Assembly (NCBI RefSeq): GCF_016722895.1
Contig: NZ_JAEQNA010000003.1
Coordinates: 186,001-250,000 of the forward strand
DNA length: 64,000 nucleotides
From: Ramlibacter aurantiacus
Lineage (GTDB): Bacteria > Pseudomonadota > Gammaproteobacteria > Burkholderiales > Burkholderiaceae_C
Direction: 5' to 3'
Notes under the pieces: generated by a model
The model's database searches: none
What the model saw: the letters and a program-made list of their open reading frames with translations, nothing else
Told to the model about the DNA's origin: nothing
Made by a program: the position numbers and the translations under genes
In this document: piece by piece, positions 50,760-58,084 of the stretch
Layout of the letters: each line of letters opens with the position of its first letter
How positions within the stretch are numbered: position 1 is the first letter of the stretch

Positions 50760-51749
50760 ATGCATTCGATCCACAGGCGCCAAGCCTGCCTCTGCGCGGC
50801 CGCCCTGGCCGCGGCCGCCGCCTTCCCGCTGGCCGCCTCGGCCCAGGCGGCCTGGCCGACCCGCACCGTGACCCTGGTGGTGCCCACCTCGGCCGGCAGC
50901 GCCCCGGACATCTACGCCCGCGTGCTGGCCGAGCAGCTCGGGCGCCAGACCGGGGGCACCTTCATCGTGGAGAACCGCGTCGGCGCCAACGGCAACGTGG
51001 CCATCGAATACGTGCTGCGCGGTCCCGATGACGGGAGCCTGCTGTTCCTGGGGACGCAGTCGATCCTGACCATCAACCCCTCGGCCTATTCGCAGTTGCG
51101 CTGGAAGCCCAGCGACCTCACGCCGATCATCAAGGGCGTGGCTTCGCCGATGGTGCTGGTCACGCACCCGTCGGTGCCGGCGCGCAACTTCGGCGAGCTG
51201 CGCGAGTGGATCCCGACGCAGAAGGGCAAGCTGGCCTACGCCTCGTTCAGCGCGGGCACGCCTTCGCATTTCCTGGGCTACCAGCTGAACGAGCGGCTCA
51301 AGGCCGACATGGTCCACGTGGCCTACAAGGGTTCGGCCCCGCAGGTGAACGACATCCTGGGCGGCCAGGTGCCGCTGGGCTTCACGCAGCTGGCCGTGGC
51401 CGTTGCGCACATCAAGGCCGGCAAGCTCAACGCCCTGGCGGTGACCGGCCCCGAGCGCGACCCGGCGCTGCCGCAGGTGCCCACGCTGGCCGAGCTGGGC
51501 CTGGGCGAGCTGAGCACGGCGGTGTGGTTCGGCGTGCTGGCGCCCGCCGCCGCGCCAGCGCCCGTGAAGGAGGCGATCCTGCAGGCCATGGTCAAGGCCC
51601 ACGCCGACCCCGGCGTGCGCGCCAAGCTGCAGGCCCAGAATTTCAGCGTGCCGGCCGAGGCCGGTGCGGCGTTCGGAAAATCGATGGCCGAGGAGACGGT
51701 GCGCTGGGCCGGCATCGTCAAGGCCACCGGGTTTCGCGCCGTCGACTAG
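50760..51749 (+). CDS. Bug/TctC-family periplasmic substrate-binding protein
   Basis: A 329-aa exported protein. ATG 50760 follows AGGAGAG; the signal peptide (RRQACLCAAALAAAAAFPLAASAQ) precedes WPTRTVTLVVPTSAGSAPDIYARV, where the usual PFAPGG loop is replaced by PTSAGS. This makes it the most divergent of the seven Bug proteins in its ligand loop. It is followed after 69 bp by a sulfatase, so a sulfated or aromatic acid is a possible ligand. It is controlled, most likely, by the divergent PcaQ-like LysR protein. Confidence 0.9.
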   Translation: MHSIHRRQACLCAAALAAAAAFPLAASAQAAWPTRTVTLVVPTSAGSAPDIYARVLAEQLGRQTGGTFIVENRVGANGNVAIEYVLRGPDDGSLLFLGTQSILTINPSAYSQLRWKPSDLTPIIKGVASPMVLVTHPSVPARNFGELREWIPTQKGKLAYASFSAGTPSHFLGYQLNERLKADMVHVAYKGSAPQVNDILGGQVPLGFTQLAVAVAHIKAGKLNALAVTGPERDPALPQVPTLAELGLGELSTAVWFGVLAPAAAPAPVKEAILQAMVKAHADPGVRAKLQAQNFSVPAEAGAAFGKSMAEETVRWAGIVKATGFRAVD

Positions 51750-51818
51750 GGTCTGTTCACACGGATCCCCGACGCGCCTTCCGAACCGGAGTGATCGCCG
51801 CATCGTCGAGAACGGAAA

Positions 51819-53147
51819 ATGCCCGGCATGACACGACCCAACATCATCTTCATCGTGGCCGACGACCTCGGCTATGCCGATCTCGGCTGCTACGGCGGCC
51901 GGCCGGCGTCCTTCGGCGCGGTCTCGCCGGTGATCGACGGCCTGGCCGCCGGCGGCATCCGCTTCACGCAGGGCTATGCCAATTCACCGGTGTGCTCGCC
52001 CACGCGCTTCGCGCTGGCCACGGCCCGCTACCAGTACCGCCTGCGCGGCGCGGCCGACGAGCCGATCGGAAGCGCGGTCGCGCGCGGCAGCCCGGTGCTG
52101 GGACTGCCGCCCTCGGAGCCGACCATCGCCTCGCTGCTGCGGCAGGCGGGCTACCGCACCGCGCTGATCGGCAAGTGGCACCTGGGCTACCCGCCGAACT
52201 TCGGACCGCTGCGTTCGGGCTACGAGGAGTTCTTCGGGCCGATGGCCGGCGGCGTCGACTACTGGACGCATTGCAGCAGCACCGGCGAGCACGACCTGTG
52301 GTTCGGCGAAGAGGAGAAGGCGGAAGAGGGCTACCTCACCGACCTGCTCTCGCGCCGCGCGGTGGACTACGTCGACCGCATGGCCGCCGGCGACCAGCCC
52401 TTTCTGCTGAGCCTGCACTACACGGCGCCGCATTGGCCCTGGGAAACGCGTGATCGGCCCGAGGTGGCCGACGAGGTGGGCGGCAAGCTGTTCCACCTGC
52501 ACGGCGGCAACGTGGACACCTACCGCCGCATGATCCATCACATGGACGAGGGCATCGGCTGGATCATGGAGGCCTTGCGTCGACACGGCCTGGAGCGTGA
52601 CACGCTGGTCATCGTCACCAGCGACAACGGCGGCGAGCGTTTCTCGGACAACTGGCCGCTGGTGGGCGGCAAGATGGACCTCACCGAAGGCGGCATCCGG
52701 GTGCCCTGGGTGGCGCATTGGCCGGCCCTGATCCCGGCCGGCAGCGTGTCGGCCCAGCACTGCATGACGATGGACTGGTCGGCCACCGTGATCGCCGCGG
52801 CCGGCGCGCAGCCGCAACCGTCCCATCCACTCGACGGTGTCTCGCTGCTGCCGGTGCTGAGCGATCCGTCGCAGCGCTTCGACCGGCCGATGTACTGGCG
52901 CATGAAGCACCGCAGCCAACGCGCGCTGCGCGAGGGTGACTGGAAGTACCTGCGGGTGGACGACAACGACTATCTGTTCGACCTGTCGCAGGACGAGCGC
53001 GAGCGCGCCAACCAGGGCGGCCGCGACCCCGACCGCCTGGCTCGCATGAGGTCGCAGTGGGAGGCCTGGAACGACAGCATGCCGGCCATCCCGCCCGACG
53101 CGGCGGTGCACCTGGGTTATGGGGCCAAGGACATGCCGTCGCGGTAA
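51819..53147 (+). CDS. type I sulfatase (formylglycine-dependent arylsulfatase/phosphonate hydrolase family)
   Basis: A 442-aa enzyme. Metal ligands D15-D16 are in FIVADDLGYADLGCYG; the catalytic Cys59 lies in VCSPTRFALATAR (C-x-P-x-R, with Thr where Ser is common), to be turned to formylglycine; GKWHLGY and the late SDNGG with GKMDLTEGGIRVP complete the active site. There is no signal peptide, so it acts in the cytoplasm, on an imported compound. It hydrolyses sulfate esters or related phospho/phosphonate esters. No formylglycine-generating enzyme gene is near. ATG 51828 is an alternative start. Confidence 0.87.
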   Translation: MPGMTRPNIIFIVADDLGYADLGCYGGRPASFGAVSPVIDGLAAGGIRFTQGYANSPVCSPTRFALATARYQYRLRGAADEPIGSAVARGSPVLGLPPSEPTIASLLRQAGYRTALIGKWHLGYPPNFGPLRSGYEEFFGPMAGGVDYWTHCSSTGEHDLWFGEEEKAEEGYLTDLLSRRAVDYVDRMAAGDQPFLLSLHYTAPHWPWETRDRPEVADEVGGKLFHLHGGNVDTYRRMIHHMDEGIGWIMEALRRHGLERDTLVIVTSDNGGERFSDNWPLVGGKMDLTEGGIRVPWVAHWPALIPAGSVSAQHCMTMDWSATVIAAAGAQPQPSHPLDGVSLLPVLSDPSQRFDRPMYWRMKHRSQRALREGDWKYLRVDDNDYLFDLSQDERERANQGGRDPDRLARMRSQWEAWNDSMPAIPPDAAVHLGYGAKDMPSR

Positions 53148-53263
53148 ACGTCGGCCGGGGCGCCTGACCGGGCCTACATCGGTTCGCGCCCTGTACGCAC
53201 GCGCGGCGATGCACATCGAACCGAGGCTTGCCGCAGCGGCATCCGCCAGCCGCCCGGCCAGCC

Positions 53264-54088
53264 ATGCGTATCTCCTGCAGCCTTCTCGCCACCTGCGGTC
53301 TCCTGCTGGCCGGCGCGGCCTTGCAGGCCATCGGACAGGAGCCCAGCTTGCCGCCGGTCACGGTGTCGGCTTCGCAGAGCCCGCCGGCGGTGGAGAAGTC
53401 GTATCGCCGCATGTGGCGGGCCATGGAGTTGTTCGAGCGCCGCAAGGGTGAGCTCGCGCCCGAGGCCACGCTGCGCTTCCAGTTGCTGCCCCGCAAGCCC
53501 GGGGTGAGCGTGGACGACGTGGACCTGCAATTGCTGGGGCGCACGGTGGCCGTGCCCATCGCCGTGGCCCCGGACCGCAGCTTCACCTTGCCTCGCCATC
53601 CCCGGGCTTTGGCTGAAAACGCCGTGGTCACGCCCGACCGCGTGGCCCGCAGCATGACCTGGCGCGCCCGGGTGCGCACCCCGGGCTGGCCGGCCGGCAG
53701 CCTGCGCCTGGGCGACCTGCGGCTCGAGTGCGAGGTGGGCATGGAAGCGGGCCTGGTGTCCGAGCAGCCCTCGCTGCTGGGGCGGCTGGCATCGGTCGTG
53801 ACCGATGGCCCCGGTTATTGCGACACGCCGGACAACCGCTACATCTTCTTCGCCAACCGGCCGGTCTTCGGCGTGACGCTGCACGACGGCGACCGCCGCC
53901 ACGTGCTGCCCGTGCGGCGCCTCTGGGCCGGCGCCATGGGCGATGCGACGCTGCCGCAGGTGCTGCCCTTCTGCGACTGCGAGGTGCTGCTCGATCGCGC
54001 CTATTTCCTGCCGCTGGGCGACCGCAGCTGGCCCGACGACACGCGCGTGACCTTCGAGTACATGGAGGAGAGGGATGCGAAGCCGTAG
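53264..54088 (+). CDS. hypothetical exported protein
   Basis: A 274-aa protein with a signal peptide (SCSLLATCGLLLAGAALQAIGQ) and no recognised domain. The mature part is beta-rich with three notable Cys (LECEVG, YCDTP, CDCEV) and a segment DNRYIFFANRPVFGVTLHDG. It overlaps the next lipoprotein gene by 14 bp, indicating co-translation. Both could act on the envelope surface. Function unknown. Confidence 0.7.
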   Translation: MRISCSLLATCGLLLAGAALQAIGQEPSLPPVTVSASQSPPAVEKSYRRMWRAMELFERRKGELAPEATLRFQLLPRKPGVSVDDVDLQLLGRTVAVPIAVAPDRSFTLPRHPRALAENAVVTPDRVARSMTWRARVRTPGWPAGSLRLGDLRLECEVGMEAGLVSEQPSLLGRLASVVTDGPGYCDTPDNRYIFFANRPVFGVTLHDGDRRHVLPVRRLWAGAMGDATLPQVLPFCDCEVLLDRAYFLPLGDRSWPDDTRVTFEYMEERDAKP

Positions 54089-54410
54089 CGCCTGCCTGCT
54101 GCCGGTGCTCGTCCTGCTGGCCGGCTGCGCCGGCCTTGGCCCGCCGGATTCGGCACCGCCTCGGGCACCGGTGTTCCGTGAGCCCGGACTGACGGTGGAG
54201 GGCGCCGCGCGTGCCCTTGCCGTGGGCAGCGACAAGCGGTCGGTGGAAGAAAGGCTGGGGCCCGCCGAGCGCCTGGCCTTCGCCAGCGGCTGGGAAGTGT
54301 GGGTGTATCGCGGCCCGGAGGCGGCGCGTGGGGCCGACGGACCCGAGCTCGTGCTGTTGTTCGATCCCGCCGAGCGTCTGCGCCGCATCCGGGCGCGCGG
54401 GTCCGATTGA
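54075..54410 (+). CDS. small lipoprotein
   Basis: A 111-aa lipoprotein with a lipobox at LLAGC (residues ~13-17). The mature part holds LGPAERLAFASGWEVWVYRG and ELVLLFDPAERLRRIRARG, reminiscent of SmpA/OmlA-like small outer-membrane lipoproteins, though similarity is only in pattern. It overlaps the upstream hypothetical gene and probably forms a pair with it. Confidence 0.75.
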   Translation: MRSRSACLLPVLVLLAGCAGLGPPDSAPPRAPVFREPGLTVEGAARALAVGSDKRSVEERLGPAERLAFASGWEVWVYRGPEAARGADGPELVLLFDPAERLRRIRARGSD

Positions 54411-54577
54411 AGGTCGGACACGTCGGAAGAGCATGGCGGCGCGTCCGACAACGCGGCGTGCTGCGGAGTGCCTCCTCCGTGCGGGGGTGTCCCACAGGGT
54501 CTGACTCCACTCTCCCACCGCCTAGCGTGGGGGTGGCAGGCGACGATGCGCCCACTTCAACGAAACAGGAGTCAACC

Positions 54578-54898
54578 ATGCAACACATCCGTTCCATCCT
54601 CGCCCCCGCCTTCGCCGTGGCCGCCCTGGCGGTTTCCGGCTATGCCGTGGCCCAGAACAACCCCACCAGCCCCAGCGGCACCGGTTCCGTGAGCAGCGAC
54701 GCGGAAGTGCGCCGTGGCGTGCCGGGCGTGGACATGGACGTCAACACCCGCGACCGTGGCGCTCGCGCCGGCGTGCCGGGCGTGGATGTCGATGTCCGCA
54801 ACACCCGCAACCAGATGGGTGACAACGACACCCGTCGTGCCGGTGCCGGCGCGGCTGGCACCACCGCCGGCGAGCGCATGCGCGCCGACCGCAACTGA
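54578..54898 (+). CDS. small exported protein with a GVPGVDxDV repeat
   Basis: A 106-aa secreted protein, ATG 54578 behind AGGAG. The signal peptide (LAPAFAVAALAVSGYAVAQ) is followed by a polar, low-hydrophobicity mature part holding two tandem copies of RxGVPGVDxDVxxTR (near residues 45-58 and 62-77). Such sequence is probably disordered. It is followed by a rho-independent terminator at 54928, so it is a single-gene unit. No function is known. Confidence 0.65.
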   Translation: MQHIRSILAPAFAVAALAVSGYAVAQNNPTSPSGTGSVSSDAEVRRGVPGVDMDVNTRDRGARAGVPGVDVDVRNTRNQMGDNDTRRAGAGAAGTTAGERMRADRN

Positions 54899-54927
54899 GT
54901 TCGCGTCTCGCGACCGGTACGACCAGA

Positions 54928-54950
54928 GGGGGCCCGCGGGTCCCCTTTTT
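54928..54950 (+). terminator. rho-independent terminator after the small exported protein gene
   Basis: GGGGGCCC-GC-GGGTCCCC (8 bp including one G-U pair) is followed by TTTTT at 54946-54950, 30 bp past the stop codon at 54898. Confidence 0.75.
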
Positions 54951-55060
54951 CCTTTCGAAACACGAGGCGCTCAGAGTGTCACGACCGACGCAAAGTGTGA
55001 ACCGGATCGGCAGGGCTGCGGTCCGGGCGCTATGGTTTGCCTGGCCGTTCAGCTGATCCC

Positions 55061-55795
55061 ATGTCCACGCGTGCCGTCCGTTCTCCGCGACCCGAGCGCC
55101 GCATCCCACCTGTCTGGGTCGCGGTGGTGCTCGCATTCACGGTGCACCTGGTGCTGGGCGCGGTGCTGTTCTGGGACGACCTGCAGCCGCGCGGCGCGGA
55201 CGATCCCACCGCGCGCATGGGAGCGAGCCCCGCCGGCACGCCGCTGGAGGCCTTGCCTGCCGCCCGGCCCGAAGCGCCCCGCAGCCGGCGCGAAATCGCC
55301 GCGACACTGCCACCGCAGGAACTCGCATCGCCCGTGCCATCGCCATCGCCATCGCCATCGCCATCGCCATCGCCATCGCAACAGCCGGCCCCAACGGCAG
55401 CGGCGCCGATGCGCGAGGCCGCGCCTACCGTCGAGCCGGCTGCGGACCGGTCCCGGGGCGCGCCACCGCAGCCGGCGCGCGAGCCGCTGCCGGCGTCGCC
55501 GCGCGCCCAGGCTCCGGGCGATGCCCGTCCCAGCTTCGACTGCCGGCTTGCCCGGTCCGCCGCCGAAGTGCTGATCTGCTCCGATCGCGACCTGGCGCGC
55601 CAGGACCGGGAACTGGCACGCCTGTATGCACGCGCCAAGACCGCCACCGGCGATTCGCCAGCCTTTCGTCGCCAGACCCAGGACGAGTGGCAACTCCGCG
55701 AGCGCCGTTGCAGGACCCGCGAATGCCTGCACGAGTGGTACGCGCAACGCCGGCAGCAACTGACCCAGGCCATCGCGCGCGGGCGAGCGGGGTAG
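55061..55795 (+). CDS. membrane-anchored protein with Pro-Ser repeat linker and LprI-type C-terminal domain
   Basis: A 244-aa protein. One N-terminal membrane helix (PPVWVAVVLAFTVHLVLGAVLFW) is followed by a long low-complexity linker including PSPSPSPSPSPSPS, coded by seven CCATCG repeats. The C-terminal ~75 residues (FDCRLARSAAEVLICSDRDLARQDRELARLYARA, then WQLRERRCRTRECLHEWYAQR) match the lysozyme inhibitor LprI-type domain with four conserved Cys. It would be anchored in the inner membrane with the Cys-rich domain in the periplasm, perhaps inhibiting lysozyme. Start ATG 55061. Confidence 0.8.
   Translation: MSTRAVRSPRPERRIPPVWVAVVLAFTVHLVLGAVLFWDDLQPRGADDPTARMGASPAGTPLEALPAARPEAPRSRREIAATLPPQELASPVPSPSPSPSPSPSPSQQPAPTAAAPMREAAPTVEPAADRSRGAPPQPAREPLPASPRAQAPGDARPSFDCRLARSAAEVLICSDRDLARQDRELARLYARAKTATGDSPAFRRQTQDEWQLRERRCRTRECLHEWYAQRRQQLTQAIARGRAG
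55337..55378 (+). repeat. seven tandem CCATCG hexanucleotide repeats
   Basis: A perfect run of 7 x CCATCG inside the LprI-domain protein gene codes for the Pro-Ser stretch. Because the unit is 6 bp, copy-number changes alter linker length without a frameshift. Confidence 0.95.
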
Positions 55796-55918
55796 CCGCG
55801 GCCGGCTCGCGGCGAGCCTCGATCCCATGCCTTTGCCCTCGTGGGCCGGTGGCACGTCGGCGTGGCTGCTCGCAAACCTGGCATCTTGCGTCGACGCACG
55901 CCCGGATGAAAGCTCTTT

Positions 55919-56139
55919 CTGACTAGTGGAAACGAGCAGTAACTATCAGTGTGTTCCTACAACCAAGCTGCGGCCGCGGGAGCAACCTGTGGTGACGGGA
56001 TCGCGGGTCGCAAGGCCCGGATCTCCGGCAGTTTCAGGGTTCCCGCCGCTCCTTGGGAAGACCTGGCCGGGGCTGTTTTTGCAAGTTTCTCCACCCGGCC
56101 ATTGATGCCCCCGCAGCGATACCGCTGCGGGGGTTTTTT
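55919..56139 (+). ncRNA. candidate small RNA ending at a strong terminator
   Basis: No gene precedes the terminator at 56108-56139, so it must end either a long read-through or a short RNA. A possible sigma-70-like promoter is CTGACT (55919-55924), 16 bp, AACTAT (55941-55946), giving a transcript of roughly 185 nt from about 55953. The region contains further pairable segments, such as CGGG around 55997 and CCCG around 56018. No known RNA family (tmRNA, SRP RNA, RNase P, 6S) is recognised. The whole gap 55796-56254 otherwise holds nothing. Confidence 0.35.
56108..56139 (+). terminator. strong rho-independent terminator
   Basis: A perfect 11-bp stem CCCCCGCAGCG / CGCTGCGGGGG with an ATAC loop is followed by six T (56134-56139). 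It lies in a gap 313 bp after the previous + strand gene and 116 bp before the next one. Confidence 0.92.
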
Positions 56140-56254
56140 CTGGTGCGCTGGCACGCCGTCGCTGCAGGCGCAGCCGTCGAGCGGACGGGCGGCGTCGGCG
56201 CGGCTTGAGCCGTGTCAATGGGCAGCGGCGACGCGCGTGCGTCAATGCACTCCC

Positions 56255-56848
56255 ATGACCACGCCTACCCGCATCCTCATCATCCAGGGGCATCCCGACG
56301 ACTCGCAGCAGCACCTGGCCCATGCATTGGCCAACGGCTACGCGGAGGGTGCGCGCGAAGCGGGGCATGACGTGCGGCACCTGGAGGTGGCGGCGCTGGA
56401 CTTTCCGCTGCTGCGCAGCCAACGAGACTGGGAGCACGGCACCCTGCCGCCGGGGCTGGCGCAGGCCCAGGCCGACATCGCCTGGGCCGGCCACCTGGTG
56501 CTGTTCTTTCCGCTGTGGCTGGGGGACATGCCGGCCTTGCTCAAGGGCTTCCTGGAGCAGGTGATGCGGCCCGGGTTCGCCTTCGGCGCCGACGGGCCCC
56601 GCACGGCGTTCACGCACAAGGGGCTGTCGGGCCGTTCGGCTCGGGTGGTGGTGACCATGGGGATGCCCGCCGCGGTGTACCGCTGGTACTTCCGCGCGCA
56701 CAGCGTGCGTTCGCTCGAGCGCAACATCCTGGGGTTCGTCGGCATCGGCCCGGTGCATGAGACCTTGATCGGGGGCGTCGGCAGCGAGGGCTTCTCGGCC
56801 GCAAAAGAAGTGGCCCGGCTGCGCAGGCTGGGCGGGCGCTCTGCCTGA
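56255..56848 (+). CDS. NAD(P)H:quinone oxidoreductase / flavodoxin-like fold protein
   Basis: A 197-aa flavodoxin-fold protein of the NQO1/MdaB/KefF-like group. FMN/FAD-binding features are RILIIQGHPDDSQQHLAHAL at the N terminus, DIAWAGHLVLFFPLWLGDMPALLKGFLEQVM (the family FPLWW..P..LKG motif) and VVVTMGMPAAVYRW. It would reduce quinones or other electrophiles with NAD(P)H in the cytoplasm. It is a single gene with no ribosome site of note. Confidence 0.87.
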   Translation: MTTPTRILIIQGHPDDSQQHLAHALANGYAEGAREAGHDVRHLEVAALDFPLLRSQRDWEHGTLPPGLAQAQADIAWAGHLVLFFPLWLGDMPALLKGFLEQVMRPGFAFGADGPRTAFTHKGLSGRSARVVVTMGMPAAVYRWYFRAHSVRSLERNILGFVGIGPVHETLIGGVGSEGFSAAKEVARLRRLGGRSA

Positions 56849-57148
56849 AGGGTGGGGTAACAGTTTTCCCGACGCCAGCCGCGCTCCAGTGGAGCTTGCG
56901 CCATCCGATCGCCCTGGGGGCCCGCAGAGGCGGAATGCTCGTGCACGGAGGACCTCGACATGAGCGGCAACAGCCCGTCGTGCCTTGCGGGAACCTACTT
57001 CTGGCAACGCGCCTTAGCGCTTGTCACGTCCGCCGACACCCTGCCTGCGCAAACTCGAACCCCATGCATGACCACTCGCCCGCCCAAGCAGGCGAGCCCA
57101 TTGCCTGACCCTGCCTTCATGGCCCACCCACTTTGGAGATTCGAGCGT

Positions 57149-57379
57149 ATGAAAACGTCCATGACCCGTACCGCAGCCATCCTGGCGATGGCCCTTGGCG
57201 CCTCGCTGGCCGCCGGCTGTTCTTCCTGGAGCGAGAGCCGCATGGGGGCTGGCACCCGAGCCAGTGACGTCGCGCCTCGCAGCGGCCCTGGCACGGTGAC
57301 GCCCAGCGGCACCGCGGCAGGCACCGGCACGGGGGGTGGTGCCGCCGGCGCGGGCGCAGCGGGTGGTGCCAGCCGCTAG
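57149..57379 (+). CDS. small lipoprotein with Gly/Ala/Thr-rich tail
   Basis: A 76-aa protein with a lipoprotein leader (MTRTAAILAMALGASLAAGC, lipobox LAAGC) and a low-complexity mature part ending in Gly/Ala-rich repeats. ATG 57149 follows GGAG. The 300 bp upstream (56849-57148) show no other gene. Its general style resembles the small exported protein at 54578. Function unknown. Confidence 0.6.
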   Translation: MKTSMTRTAAILAMALGASLAAGCSSWSESRMGAGTRASDVAPRSGPGTVTPSGTAAGTGTGGGAAGAGAAGGASR

Positions 57380-57420
57380 GAAAACCCATCGAGAGCGGTG
57401 GGCGCAGGCCCGCCGTGCCA

Positions 57421-57444
57421 GGGGCCGCGTGTTCGCGCGGCCCC
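57421..57444. terminator. GC-rich stem-loop between convergent genes
   Basis: GGGGCCGCG and CGCGGCCCC form a perfect 9-bp stem with a 6-nt loop, between the small lipoprotein gene (stop 57379) and the convergent receiver gene (stop 57469). There is no T-tract on either side. Confidence 0.45.
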
Positions 57445-57468
57445 GCGCGCCTGCCCCAGGGGCGCGGC

Positions 57469-57903
57469 TCAGCCCGGGTGCTTCACCTCTGCGGCCTGCG
57501 CGTGCTCGCCCGCCGCATCCTTGAGGTAGCACTGCCGGACGCAGTAGTCCACCAGGGAGTCGATCTCGGTGGATTTGTCGAAGACCGCATCCACGCCCAG
57601 CTGCGCGCAGCGCTTGCGCACGCTGGCATTCACGTAGTTGCTGAAGATCACCACCTTCTGCCCGGGCCGCCTCGACGCCAGCTTCTGCACCAGGTGGATG
57701 CCGCTGCCGCGCTGCAGGAACAGATCGACGATCAGCAACTCCCAGCGCGCGCCGTTGGCCTCGACCCAGGCCAGCGCTTCGTCCTCGGTGCCGCTGGTGC
57801 CGATGACCTTCACGCAGGTGAGTTCCTCCAGCGTGCCCACCAGGTTCTCGCGGATCGTCGGGTTGTCCTCGACGACGAAAGCGTTGACATGGGCGGCAGG
57901 CAT
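57469..57903 (-). CDS. single-domain response regulator (receiver only)
   Basis: A 144-aa protein made of one receiver domain. The acidic pair is in FVVEDNPTIRENL, the phosphoacceptor Asp in LLIVDLFLQRGSG, the switch residue Ser in VVIFSNYV and the conserved Lys in DAVFDKSTEID. No output domain is present. It is divergent from the PAS-GGDEF-EAL gene across a 181-bp gap, with a kinase-like gene beyond, so it may relay signals to these. The start is ATG 57903; the open frame reaches further upstream with non-family sequence. Confidence 0.9.
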   Translation of the reverse strand: MPAAHVNAFVVEDNPTIRENLVGTLEELTCVKVIGTSGTEDEALAWVEANGARWELLIVDLFLQRGSGIHLVQKLASRRPGQKVVIFSNYVNASVRKRCAQLGVDAVFDKSTEIDSLVDYCVRQCYLKDAAGEHAQAAEVKHPG

Positions 57904-58011
57904 GCGCGGGCTATGGGTGTGGGCGTGAAGGCAGCTGCGGGGGGCTGAGCTGAGGGGTTCGTAACCGACTCTAACGGCTCTCTTGCTCAGCCGGTACGGA
58001 CGGTGCCGTCT

Positions 58012-58025
58012 TGTCCTGTAGGACA
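58012..58025. promoter_or_regulatory. inverted repeat TGTCCT-GT-AGGACA
   Basis: A perfect 6-bp inverted repeat with 2-bp spacer in the divergent gap between the receiver gene and the PAS-GGDEF-EAL gene. It contains the GTAGGAC sequence found also near 40840 and 61395. Confidence 0.4.
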
Positions 58026-58084
58026 CATCCGATCCGCTCCGGGGGGCACGCGGCCGGCTTAACATGCAGCGCCGTCGAGGCTTG

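Noticed and set aside
55953..56139. 6S RNA, SRP RNA or riboswitch as identity of the candidate small RNA
   Set aside because: Length is near that of 6S RNA, but no matching conserved bubble or closing stem was found, and no SRP GGAA loop or known riboswitch core is visible.
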